This document shows, piece after piece, positions 31,079 through 38,817 of a stretch of DNA of 64,000 nucleotides. The translations under genes and the position numbers were made by a program. The stretch is from Amycolatopsis saalfeldensis (GTDB taxonomy: Bacteria; Actinomycetota; Actinomycetes; Mycobacteriales; Pseudonocardiaceae), in assembly GCF_900110575.1 (NCBI RefSeq), contig NZ_FOEF01000023.1:62001-126000 (forward strand), given 5' to 3'. The notes under the pieces are model-generated. The model did not search any database, was not told the origin of the DNA, and was given only the letters and a program-made list of their open reading frames with translations. Position 1 is the first letter of the stretch. Every line of letters begins with the position of its first letter.

Positions 31079-32188
31079 ATGGGCCTCACGGTGATTTCCT
31101 TCATTCTCGGCACCACGGCGGAACTGATCAAGATCGCGCCGGTTTACCACGGGATCGCCGAGCGCGGCATGCGGCCGAAGATCTGGTTCACCGCACAGCA
31201 CGTGGACGAGGTCGCGGACGTGCTCGCCGATCTGAAGCTGCCGGCGCCCGACGTCTGGCTGGTGCCCGAGGAGAAGGCGCACAACCTGGAGTCGCCCGCC
31301 CAGGTGCCGGGCTGGGCCGCGCAGGTGCTGCGCACCGCGTGGGGCCGCCGTCACGAGCTGCGCGCCGCGTTGAACGAAGACGGGCGCCCGCCGCTGGTAC
31401 TGGTGCACGGCGACACTTTCACCACGCCGTACGGCTCGCTGATCGGCAAGCGCATCCTCAAGGCGCGCGTCGGGCACGTCGAGGCCGGGGCGCGGTCGGG
31501 CAGCATCATGTCGCCGCTGCCGGAAGAGCTGAACCGCAAGATCGCGGCGAAGATCGTCGACATGCACTTCGCGCCGAGCGCGCGCGAAGTGAACAACCTG
31601 CGTCACGCGCGCGGCGTCGTCGTCGACACCGAAGCGAACACGGCCATCGACGCGATGCGCCTGGCCATCAACCAGCCGCTGGACGTGCCGAACCTGCCGG
31701 AGAAGTTCGGTTTGGCCACGCTGCACCGCTTCGAGCTGGTCTCGCGCGCGGACAAATACCGTGAGGCGCTGGAAATCCTGCGCGAGCAGAGCCGTCAGAT
31801 GCCGATCCTGTACATGGCCGGCGCGCCGGAACGCGAGAAGATCCGCGCGCTGGGTCTGGACAACCTGTTCGACGACAAGTTCATCGCCCAGCCCAAGATG
31901 CGTTACCTGAAGTTCCTGCCGCTGGTGGCGCGCGCGGAGTACGTCGTCACCGACTCGGGCGGCCTGTCCGCGGAGTGCTATTACCTCGGCCTGCCCTGCG
32001 CGGTGCACCGCGAGCGCACCGAAACACCGCAGCACCTCGGCGAAACCGTCGTGCTCACCGAGATGCGCGGCGACAAACTGCAGAACTTCCTGGACACGTA
32101 CCAGAATCGGCGCGGGGAGTCCTGGATGGACAAGTACCACCCGTCCGAGATCATCGTGAACTCGCTGGCGCAGCTCGGTTACTGCTGA
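31079..32188 (+). CDS. UDP-N-acetylglucosamine 2-epimerase-like enzyme
   Basis: 369 residues of the epimerase_2 (WecB-like) fold. LGTTAELIKIAPVYHGIAERG starts the first Rossmann domain; VLVHGDTFTTPYGSLIG, VGHVEAGARSGSIMSPLPEELNRKIAAKIVDMHFAPS and VTDSGGLSAECYYLGLPC carry the conserved catalytic/UDP-binding stretches, including the D-S-G-G motif. It would make UDP-ManNAc or a related sugar. ATG 31079 is followed at 31091 by an in-frame GTG. Divergent from the glycosyltransferase; a strong terminator follows. Confidence 0.87.
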   Translation: MGLTVISFILGTTAELIKIAPVYHGIAERGMRPKIWFTAQHVDEVADVLADLKLPAPDVWLVPEEKAHNLESPAQVPGWAAQVLRTAWGRRHELRAALNEDGRPPLVLVHGDTFTTPYGSLIGKRILKARVGHVEAGARSGSIMSPLPEELNRKIAAKIVDMHFAPSAREVNNLRHARGVVVDTEANTAIDAMRLAINQPLDVPNLPEKFGLATLHRFELVSRADKYREALEILREQSRQMPILYMAGAPEREKIRALGLDNLFDDKFIAQPKMRYLKFLPLVARAEYVVTDSGGLSAECYYLGLPCAVHRERTETPQHLGETVVLTEMRGDKLQNFLDTYQNRRGESWMDKYHPSEIIVNSLAQLGYC

Positions 32189-32192
32189 ACGC

Positions 32193-32238
32193 CTCGTGAG
32201 TGTTCAGGCCGGTTGAAACCGGCCTGAACACTCACGAG
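32193..32238. terminator. Bidirectional terminator between epimerase and recR genes
   Basis: Perfect 22-bp inverted repeat (32193-32214 with 32217-32238) with a two-base centre, lying exactly between two convergent genes. Confidence 0.88.
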
Positions 32239-32240
32239 TC

Positions 32241-32837
32241 CTAGAGCGCGCGACGGCCGGACAGCGCCCGGCCGAGGGTCAGCTCGTCGGCGAACTCCAG
32301 GTCGCCGCCCATGGGCAGGCCGGACGCGAGCCGCGTCACGGACAGGCCGGGGAAGTCCCGCAGCATGCGGACCAGGTAGGTGGCCGTGGCCTCGCCCTCG
32401 GTGTTGGGGTCCGTGGCGATGATGATCTCGCTGATGTCCGCCGCGCCGATGCGCTTGAGCAGCTCACGCATGCGCAACTGCTCCGGGCCGATGCCCGAAA
32501 GCGGGTCCAGCGCGCCGCCCAGCACGTGGTAGCGGCCCTTGAACTCACGCGTGCGCTCGACCGCCAGCACGTCCTTCGGCTCCTCGACCACGCAGATGAC
32601 CGTGAGGTCGCGGCGCTCGTCGCGGCAGATGCGGCAGGTCGGCTGCTCGGAGACGTTGCCGCAGATCTCGCAGAACTGCACGCCCTCCTTGACCTTGCCC
32701 AGCACGTCCTGCAGCCGCCCGATGTCGACGGGGTCCGTGGCGAGCAGGTGGAACGCGATGCGCTGCGCACTCTTCGGACCGACCCCGGGCAGCCGCCCGA
32801 GCTCGTCGATCAGGTCCTGGACCACACCCTCGTACAA
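32241..32837 (-). CDS. recR: Recombination mediator protein RecR
   Basis: 198 residues. An N-terminal helix-hairpin-helix ([20 protein letters not shown]), a four-cysteine zinc finger ([19 protein letters not shown]) and a Toprim domain ([32 protein letters not shown]). RecR loads RecA with RecO/RecF at gapped DNA. It follows ybaB with a 3-bp gap, as is usual in bacteria. Confidence 0.97.
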   Translation of the reverse strand: MYEGVVQDLIDELGRLPGVGPKSAQRIAFHLLATDPVDIGRLQDVLGKVKEGVQFCEICGNVSEQPTCRICRDERRDLTVICVVEEPKDVLAVERTREFKGRYHVLGGALDPLSGIGPEQLRMRELLKRIGAADISEIIIATDPNTEGEATATYLVRMLRDFPGLSVTRLASGLPMGGDLEFADELTLGRALSGRRAL

Positions 32838-32840
32838 GGG

Positions 32841-33200
32841 TCAGCCGCCGAAGCCGAGGGCGCCGAGGTCCGGCATCCCGCCGCCACCGCCGAGGCCGCC
32901 CGCCAGCGGGCCGAGCTTCTGCTCGGTGAGCTTCTGCGCGTTCGCCGAAGCGTCGCGCACCGCCGCGACCACGAGGTCGGCCAGCGTCTCGACGTCTTCG
33001 GGGTCGACCACCTTCGGGTCGATGACGAGGCCCTTCAGCTGGCTGTCGCCGGACACGGTCGCCGTGACCAGGCCGCCGCCCGCGGAGCCGGTGACCTCCG
33101 TGGCGGCGAGCTCCTCCTGGGCCTCGACCAGCTTTTGCTGCATCTGCTGCGCCTGTTGCATGATCTGCGACAGGTCGAAGCCTCCGCCGGGTTGCACCAT
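32841..33200 (-). CDS. ybaB: Nucleoid-associated protein YbaB/EbfC
   Basis: 119 residues. Central domain [50 protein letters not shown] is the YbaB DNA-binding fold; the N terminus is a Gln-rich helix and the C terminus is Gly-rich. Transcribed with recR. In many bacteria dnaX precedes it directly; here an amidase gene on the other strand intervenes. Confidence 0.96.
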   Translation of the reverse strand: MVQPGGGFDLSQIMQQAQQMQQKLVEAQEELAATEVTGSAGGGLVTATVSGDSQLKGLVIDPKVVDPEDVETLADLVVAAVRDASANAQKLTEQKLGPLAGGLGGGGGMPDLGALGFGG

Positions 33201-33331
33201 GATCGCACTCGATCCTTCCGCCGATGTGGGTCTCCACCAGCGTAGCCGCGTGGGCGGTTCGCCCGGTCAGGCGGCGGGCTGTGGCGCGCCGCGCCGCCGG
33301 ATGACGGGGGTGCTGTGGCACCGTGGTCGCC

Positions 33332-34171
33332 GTGCGCGTGAACCCTCTGCTGCTGCTGGCCGGCGTCTTCCTGCTCGCGGGATGTGACAACGGCGGTGGG
33401 ACGGCGGCGCCTTCCACCTCGGCGGTTGCCACGTCTGCTACCGCTTCGCCGTCTTCGGTGCCTTCGTCTTCGGTGGCCTCGGCGCCTTCGTCTTCGGCGG
33501 TGCCGTCTCCGGCGTCCTCGGCGGCGGGCAAGGTCGTGGTGCTGGACCCCGGGCACAACGGCGGGAACGGCTCGCACCCGAAGGAGATCAACCGGAGCGT
33601 GCCGGCCGGGCGCGGCGAGACGAAGCCGTGCAACACCACCGGCACGTCGACGAACGCCGGGTACACCGAGCACGCGTTCAACTTCGACGTGGCCAACCAG
33701 GTCGGGAAAGCGTTGTCCGCCAAGGGGATCAAGGTCGTCTACACCCGTTCCGACGATTCCGGCGTCGGCCCGTGCGTCGATCGCCGCGCCGAAATCGGCA
33801 ACGCCGCGAACGCCGACGCGGTCGTCTCCATCCACGCCGACGGCTCGACGTCGGCGGGCGCGCACGGCTTCCACGTGGCGTACTCGTCACCGCCCCTGAA
33901 CGCCGCACAGGGCGCCCCGTCAACGGCCTTGGCGCGAGCCTTGCGCGACGGCCTCCGCTCCGACGGCTTCACCACCTCGACCTACATCGGCTCCGCGGGC
34001 CTGTCCCCCCGCTCCGACCTGGCCGGCCTCAACCTCTCGACCCGCCCGACCGTCCTCGTGGAGTGCGGCAACATGCGCAACGCCGCGGAGGCCGCGCAGA
34101 TGTCCTCGGCCCCCGGCCGCGCCCAGTACGCCGCCGCGATCGCGGCGGGCATCGAGGCTTATCTCGGTTGA
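33332..34171 (+). CDS. N-acetylmuramoyl-L-alanine amidase lipoprotein
   Basis: About 279 residues. The signal peptide ends in lipobox LLAGC, followed by a Ser/Ala/Thr/Pro-rich low-complexity linker (about residues 25-68) and an Amidase_3 domain: KVVVLDPGHNGGNGSHP (first zinc His), a Glu in TEHAFNFDVANQVGKAL, SIHADGSTSAGAHG (second His), VLVECGNMRNAAEA (catalytic Glu). It cleaves the lactyl-alanine bond of peptidoglycan outside the cell. GTGs at 33323, 33332 and 33338 are possible starts; 33332 gives a normal short signal peptide. Confidence 0.9.
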   Translation: MRVNPLLLLAGVFLLAGCDNGGGTAAPSTSAVATSATASPSSVPSSSVASAPSSSAVPSPASSAAGKVVVLDPGHNGGNGSHPKEINRSVPAGRGETKPCNTTGTSTNAGYTEHAFNFDVANQVGKALSAKGIKVVYTRSDDSGVGPCVDRRAEIGNAANADAVVSIHADGSTSAGAHGFHVAYSSPPLNAAQGAPSTALARALRDGLRSDGFTTSTYIGSAGLSPRSDLAGLNLSTRPTVLVECGNMRNAAEAAQMSSAPGRAQYAAAIAAGIEAYLG

Positions 34172-34219
34172 CTCCGGTTTGAGGGCGCTGCCCGCAAACC
34201 TCACTGATCCGGTCTTCCC

Positions 34220-34430
34220 GCGACGGCGACGACGTGGTGATCGGCATGGAGGAACGCCGCCGGTCTCCCCCAGTACCTGCTCATCCGCGGCCGCGCGTCG
34301 GTCGAGGGCCCCGCCATCCCGGACGAGTTCACCGCCCTGATGGACCGCCAGGCGCGCCGTTTCCTCCCCGACGACGGTGATCGTGCGCATCACCGTGGAG
34401 AAGGTCGGCGGGATCGGGCCTTGGGCTTGA
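34220..34430 (+). pseudogene. Remnant of a pyridoxamine-phosphate-oxidase-like gene
   Basis: Three pieces of one family lie in three frames: RDGDDVVIGMEER (from about 34220), LPQYLLIRGRASVEGPAIPDEFTALMDRQARRFLPDDG (34265-34380) and VIVRITVEKVGGIGPWA ending at TGA 34430. The last is the usual C terminus of PPOX-class F420/FMN-binding oxidoreductases. The N-terminal half is missing. Multiple indels show a decayed gene. Confidence 0.6.
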
Positions 34431-34482
34431 GCGCCGCCGGGCTTTGAGGTCAAGGCGCTGGTTCGGCGGATCCCGCGGCGGG

Positions 34483-36705
34483 TCAGTCCAGCGGGCGGGC
34501 GCCCAGGTGGTCGGAGAGCAGCTTGCGCGCGATCTCGTCCGGGTCCTGGTCCGGCGGGATGGGCGGTGGAGGCGGGGCGGGGCTCGCGTCCTCGGAGTAG
34601 ATGTCGTCGTCCTCGTCCGACGGCTCCGGGGGGAGCGGGATGTCCGGCTCGCCCGTTGCCACCTTCGGGCGCGACGGGGGCTCCGGCGTGGGCGTCGGGC
34701 GGGGCGGTTCCGCGGCGGGCGGACGTTCCACGGCCGGCCGTTCCGCCGGCGCGGCAGCCTGGGTCGCAGCAGGACCAGCGGCCGGCGCGGCAGCGGCGGG
34801 GGCAGCGGCCGAACGGCGGGTGAACGAGCGTTCCGGCGCCGTCGCGGCCGGTGGAGCGGGCGAGGCCACGGGGGGGGCGGCCGCGGCAGGCACCGCGCCG
34901 TGGACGCAGCGGACCTGCCACTCGCCGCCCAGCACGTCGGACAGGGCGGCCGCGATCTTGCGCGTGTTGTCCTGGTCGCCGATTCGGCGGGCGAGCGGCT
35001 CGGACTTGTGCGTCAACGTCACGGCCGAGCCCTCGACCTGGACCACCGTCGCCTGCGTGAGCATGGCTTCCAGGCTGCGGCCGCCGGCGACTTTCCGCAG
35101 CGACGTCAACAGCTGCGGCCACACGTTCCGGATCGCCGCGGCGTCGATGCCACCGACCGCGGACGGCGCCCCGGCTTCAGCCGGCTCGGCCGCCGCTTCC
35201 GGACGCTCGGACGCGACCGGTTCCTGCGGCGGCGCGGCCTCAGTGCGACCGGGCGGGGCGGCTTCCAGGCGGACAGGTGCGGCCTGGGCGGGCGCGGCTT
35301 CCGAGGGAGCCGTGGCTTCCGAGGGAGCCGTGGCTTCCGAGCGAGCCGGTGCAGGCGTGGCCTGAACCGGCGCAGGCGCGGCTTCGGCCCGGACCGGCGT
35401 GGGCGCGGTCTCGGCAACGGCGCCCTCCGACCGAACCGGCGCAGTCTGAGCCGCCCCGTCCGGACGTTGCGAAGGCCGTTGATACGCCCGCTCCGGCACC
35501 CCGCCGACCGGCGGCTCAACGCCGGCGGCACCGCCACCGCCGCTGACCGTCGCGCGGCGTTCCAGGCGTTCGATGCGGGCCAGCAGCGCCTTTTCGCCGT
35601 CCGTGACCGAGGGGAGCAGCATCCGCGCGCACAGCAGTTCCAGCACCAGCCGCGGCGAGGTGGCGCCGCGCATCTCCAGAAGTCCACTGTGGACGATGTC
35701 GGCGTAGCGGGAAAGCGTGCCGAGGCCGATGCGCTCGGCCTGCGCGCTCATCCGGCTCAGCTCTTCTTCCGGCGCCGCCACCAGTCCGCGCTCGCCGGCC
35801 TCGGGCACGGAGCGCAGCATGACCAGGTCACGCAGCCGGTCGAGCAGGTCGGTGGCGAAGCGGCGCGGGTCGTGGCCGGCGTCGGCCAGCCGCTCGACCG
35901 TGCCGAACACCGTGGCGGCGTCCTCGGCCGAAAGCGCGTCGACCATGTCGTCGATCAGCGCGACGTCGGTGACGCCCAGCAGCGAGACCGCGCGCGGGTA
36001 CGTGACGCCCTCGGGCCCGGCGCCGGCCAGCAGCTGGTCGAGCACCGACTGCGTGTCACGCGCCGAGCCGCCGCCCGCGCGGATCACCAGCGGGTACACG
36101 GCCGGCTCGACCTCGGCGCCCTCGGCGGCGACGTTGCGCTCCAGCAGCGCGCGCATCGCGCCCGGCGGGATGAGCCGGAACGGGTAGTGGTGCGTGCGCG
36201 AGCGGATGGTGGTGAGCACCTTGTCCGGCTCGGTGGTGGCGAAGATGAAGATCAGGTGTTCCGGCGGCTCTTCCACGATCTTCAGCAGGGCGTTGAAGCC
36301 CTGCGTGGTGACCATGTGCGCCTCGTCGATGATGAACACGCGGTAGCGGGACTCGGCGGGCGCGTAGAACGCCTTGTCGCGCAGCTCGCGGGCGTCGTCG
36401 ACACCACCGTGGCTCGCGGCGTCCAGCTCCGTGACGTCGACGCTGCCCGGGCCTTCGGGCGCCAGCGCACGGCAGGAGTTGCACTTGCCGCACGGGTCGG
36501 GGGTCGGCCCCTCCGCGCAGTTCAGCGAGCGCGCCATGATGCGCGCGCTCGAGGTCTTGCCGCAGCCGCGCGGCCCGGAGAACAGGTACGCGTGGTTGAT
36601 GCGGCCCGCCGCCAGCGCGGTCCGCAGCGGTTCGGTCACATGCTCCTGGCCGACGACCTCGGCGAAGGTCGCCGGACGGTACTTTCGGTACAGCGCGAGA
36701 GCCAC
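34483..36705 (-). CDS. dnaX: DNA polymerase III subunit gamma/tau
   Basis: 740 residues. The AAA+ clamp-loader core starts MALALYRKYRPATFAEVVGQEHV; Walker A SGPRGCGKTSSARI near residue 45, zinc cysteines CGKCNSCRAL, Walker B VFIIDEAHMVT, sensor FATTEPDKVLTTIRSR. After about residue 380 comes a long Pro/Ala/Glu linker with repeats, then the tau C-terminal polymerase/helicase-binding part (AAAIRNVWPQLLTSLRKVAGGRSLEAMLTQATV). GTG 36705 follows a leaderless TAGTCT -10 at six bases. No frameshift site for a separate gamma was recognised. Confidence 0.96.
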   Translation of the reverse strand: MALALYRKYRPATFAEVVGQEHVTEPLRTALAAGRINHAYLFSGPRGCGKTSSARIMARSLNCAEGPTPDPCGKCNSCRALAPEGPGSVDVTELDAASHGGVDDARELRDKAFYAPAESRYRVFIIDEAHMVTTQGFNALLKIVEEPPEHLIFIFATTEPDKVLTTIRSRTHHYPFRLIPPGAMRALLERNVAAEGAEVEPAVYPLVIRAGGGSARDTQSVLDQLLAGAGPEGVTYPRAVSLLGVTDVALIDDMVDALSAEDAATVFGTVERLADAGHDPRRFATDLLDRLRDLVMLRSVPEAGERGLVAAPEEELSRMSAQAERIGLGTLSRYADIVHSGLLEMRGATSPRLVLELLCARMLLPSVTDGEKALLARIERLERRATVSGGGGAAGVEPPVGGVPERAYQRPSQRPDGAAQTAPVRSEGAVAETAPTPVRAEAAPAPVQATPAPARSEATAPSEATAPSEAAPAQAAPVRLEAAPPGRTEAAPPQEPVASERPEAAAEPAEAGAPSAVGGIDAAAIRNVWPQLLTSLRKVAGGRSLEAMLTQATVVQVEGSAVTLTHKSEPLARRIGDQDNTRKIAAALSDVLGGEWQVRCVHGAVPAAAAPPVASPAPPAATAPERSFTRRSAAAPAAAAPAAGPAATQAAAPAERPAVERPPAAEPPRPTPTPEPPSRPKVATGEPDIPLPPEPSDEDDDIYSEDASPAPPPPPIPPDQDPDEIARKLLSDHLGARPLD
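35295..35348 (-). repeat. Three 18-bp tandem repeats inside the dnaX linker
   Basis: Units at 35295-35312, 35313-35330 and 35331-35348. The first two are identical; the third differs at two bases. In frame they encode repeated SEATAP on the minus strand, in the low-complexity linker, so they change linker length without shifting the frame. Confidence 0.8.
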
Positions 36706-36852
36706 GCCGCGAGACTACCGGCACCCCCCGACAACCGCGCCGGTGCCGGGTCCCCGCCGGTGGCCCGCCCTGGAGACACCGCTGGTCAGCAGGACCGCGA
36801 CCCCGAGCCCCACCAGTACCCTCGAACCGACCCGCGACGAGAGGAACCACCG

Positions 36853-37725
36853 GTGAGCCACGCCCGTTCGGCCCGCGGCCGCGCCAAGGACGGGCCGAAG
36901 CCGGGGCGCTACCCGGTGCGGTTCGGGACCGCGGAGCTGCTGCGGGACGCCGACCGGCCGAACGCCTGGCTGATCTCCGTCGACGGCGTGGCGCAGTCCT
37001 ACGTCGACCTCGACGATCCGGCCAACCTCGAGTTCGACTACGTCCGCCGGCTCGGCGACGTCGTCGACTGCCTGCCGAGCGGACCGCTCGACGCGCTCCA
37101 CGTCGGCGGCGCTGGGTGCACGCTGCCCCGTTACGTCGCGGCGAAGCGGCCCGGTTCGCGACAGCTGGTGTTCGACGCCGACGCGCCGCTGATCGAGCTG
37201 GTGCGCGAGCAGCTGGACCTGCGCAGCGTGCCCAAGCTGCGGGTGCGCATCGAGGGCGGCCGCGAAGGCGTGCGCAGCCGGCACGACGCGTCAGCGGACC
37301 TGGTCGTGGTCGACGCCTTCGAACGCGCGACGCTCGCGGGCGGGCTGGCCACGGTGGAGTTCGTCGCCGACGTCCGCCGGGTCCTCAAGGCCGGCGGCAC
37401 GATGCTCGCCAACATCACCGACGGGCCGGGTCTGCCGTTCGCCCGACGGTTCCTGGCCACGCTCGCCGAGGTGTTCCCGCACATCGTGCTGCTGGCCGAG
37501 CCTGGGGTGCTGCGCGGACGCCGCTTCGGGAACCTGGTGCTGGCCGCTTCGGAGCACGAGCTGCCGACGGCGGAGCTGACGCGCCGGGCGGCATCCTCGG
37601 CCTACCCCGCCCGTTGTGTGCACGACGGTGACCTGCGCGCGCTGCGGGGAAAGGCGGAACCGGTGTACGACGCGGCGCCGATGGCCTCGCCGAACCCGCC
37701 CGAGGACGTGCTCGGGGTCTTCTGA
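36853..37725 (+). CDS. Spermidine-synthase-fold (methyltransferase-like) protein
   Basis: 290 residues of the spermine/spermidine-synthase superfamily: LISVDGVAQSYVDLDDPANLEFDYVRRLGDVVD, then LDALHVGGAGCTLPRYVAAKRPGSRQLVFDADAPLIELV, the Rossmann nucleotide loop with acidic residue. This branch (fused-membrane or orphan spermidine-synthase-like) is common in actinobacteria and is not proved to make polyamines. GTG 36853 with GAGAGGAA upstream; divergent from dnaX. The SRP RNA gene is convergent, 9 bp beyond the stop. Confidence 0.85.
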   Translation: MSHARSARGRAKDGPKPGRYPVRFGTAELLRDADRPNAWLISVDGVAQSYVDLDDPANLEFDYVRRLGDVVDCLPSGPLDALHVGGAGCTLPRYVAAKRPGSRQLVFDADAPLIELVREQLDLRSVPKLRVRIEGGREGVRSRHDASADLVVVDAFERATLAGGLATVEFVADVRRVLKAGGTMLANITDGPGLPFARRFLATLAEVFPHIVLLAEPGVLRGRRFGNLVLAASEHELPTAELTRRAASSAYPARCVHDGDLRALRGKAEPVYDAAPMASPNPPEDVLGVF

Positions 37726-37734
37726 AACAAAAAA

Positions 37735-37822
37735 GGGGACCCCGCGCACCCGTCAGAGCCTGCTTATCCTTGCTGCCTTCCGGCCCTGGGGAGGTTCACA
37801 GGGTGGACGCCGCGCGGGGTCC
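37735..37822 (-). ncRNA. ffs: Small signal recognition particle RNA (4.5S type)
   Basis: On the minus strand the RNA begins GGACCCCGCGC (37822) and ends in its complement near 37735, closing a long stem. The apical domain contains CAGGGCCGGAAGGCAGCAAGGATAAGC-type sequence in the 37763-37795 stretch (GGAAGGCAGCAAGG), the Ffh-binding asymmetric loop and GGAA tetraloop region. A run of six T (37728-37733) plus TGTTT follows, ending transcription. It partners Ffh in membrane-protein targeting. About 88 nt, the normal small bacterial form. Confidence 0.93.
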
Positions 37823-37890
37823 GTGGACCAGTGTAGCGGGTGATCGGGGCCCGCCGATGGCCGCCCGCGCCGGCGCGAAGGCGAGCCACA

Positions 37891-38817
37891 ATGGACGTCA
37901 TGACCGCCGAACCGCGCACCCCCGTCCCGGCCGACGTCGAAGCCGCCCTCACGCGCATCCGGCCGTACGTCCGGCGGACCCCGCAGCTACGGGCCGAAAT
38001 CGACGGCCGCCCCGTGGTCCTGAAGCTGGAGCACCTGCAGCGGAGCGGGTCGTTCAAGCTTCGCGGCGCGGTGAACGCGCTGCTGGCCGGCCCGGCGCCG
38101 GCGCGGGTGGTCACGGCCTCCGGCGGGAATCACGGCCTCGGCGTCGCCACCGCCGCGCAGGCGCTCGGCGTGCCCGCGATCGTCTACGTGCCCGAGTCGG
38201 TGCCCGAGGCGAAGGCCGCCGGGATCGAGGCGACGGGCGTGAAGCTGGTCCGTCACGGCGCGACGTACGCCGAGGCGGCCGCCGCCGCGCTGGCCGTCGC
38301 CGAGGAGCCCGGCAGCCGTTACCTGCACGCGTACGACGACCCGGACGTGATCGCCGGGCAGGGCACGGTGACGGCCGAGATCGTTGAGGACAGTCCCGAG
38401 GTCGACGCCGTGGTGGTGGCCGTCGGCGGGGGCGGGCTCGCGTCCGGCACCACGCTCGCGGCCGGTGGACGGCGGGTGTTCGCGGTGGAGCCGGAGCACT
38501 GCTGCGCGCTGAACGCCGCGTTGGCGGCCGGTGAGCCGGTGGACGTGAAGCTCGACTCCGTCGCGTCGTCCGCTCTGGGCGCGACGCGCGTGGGTCAGCT
38601 GCCGTTCCGGCTCCTGAACTCGCCCGCCGTGACGTCCGCACTGGTCAGCGACACTGAGCTGCTCGCCGCGCGCGACCGGCTGTGGGCCGAGTTCCGCCTG
38701 GTCGTGGAGCCGGCCGCGGCGGTCCCGTTCGCCGCGTGGCTCGCCGGTCGCGTCGAGGCCGAGCTGCCGTGTCTGGTCCTTTGTGGAGCGAACACGGCCG
38801 TCACTTTCCCTTCGTGA
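37891..38817 (+). CDS. PLP-dependent threonine/serine dehydratase-like enzyme
   Basis: 308 residues of fold type II. HLQRSGSFKLRGAVNALL near residue 57 holds the Schiff-base lysine (SFKLRGA); TASGGNHGLGVATAAQALG binds the phosphate; VVAVGGGGLASGTT is the glycine-rich loop. It probably deaminates threonine or serine; there is no C-terminal ACT domain, so it is of the catabolic or unregulated type. ATG 37891 or 37900. It overlaps the opposing glycosyltransferase by 17 bp at the 3' end. Confidence 0.88.
   Translation: MDVMTAEPRTPVPADVEAALTRIRPYVRRTPQLRAEIDGRPVVLKLEHLQRSGSFKLRGAVNALLAGPAPARVVTASGGNHGLGVATAAQALGVPAIVYVPESVPEAKAAGIEATGVKLVRHGATYAEAAAAALAVAEEPGSRYLHAYDDPDVIAGQGTVTAEIVEDSPEVDAVVVAVGGGGLASGTTLAAGGRRVFAVEPEHCCALNAALAAGEPVDVKLDSVASSALGATRVGQLPFRLLNSPAVTSALVSDTELLAARDRLWAEFRLVVEPAAAVPFAAWLAGRVEAELPCLVLCGANTAVTFPS

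Noticed and set aside
33384-34182. Alternative-frame arginine-rich proteins over the amidase gene
   Set aside because: Typical high-GC shadow frames; the amidase motifs are in the annotated frame.
36853-37725. True spermidine synthase
   Set aside because: The fold is clear, but catalytic residues for polyamine transfer cannot be assigned, and no polyamine pathway gene is nearby.
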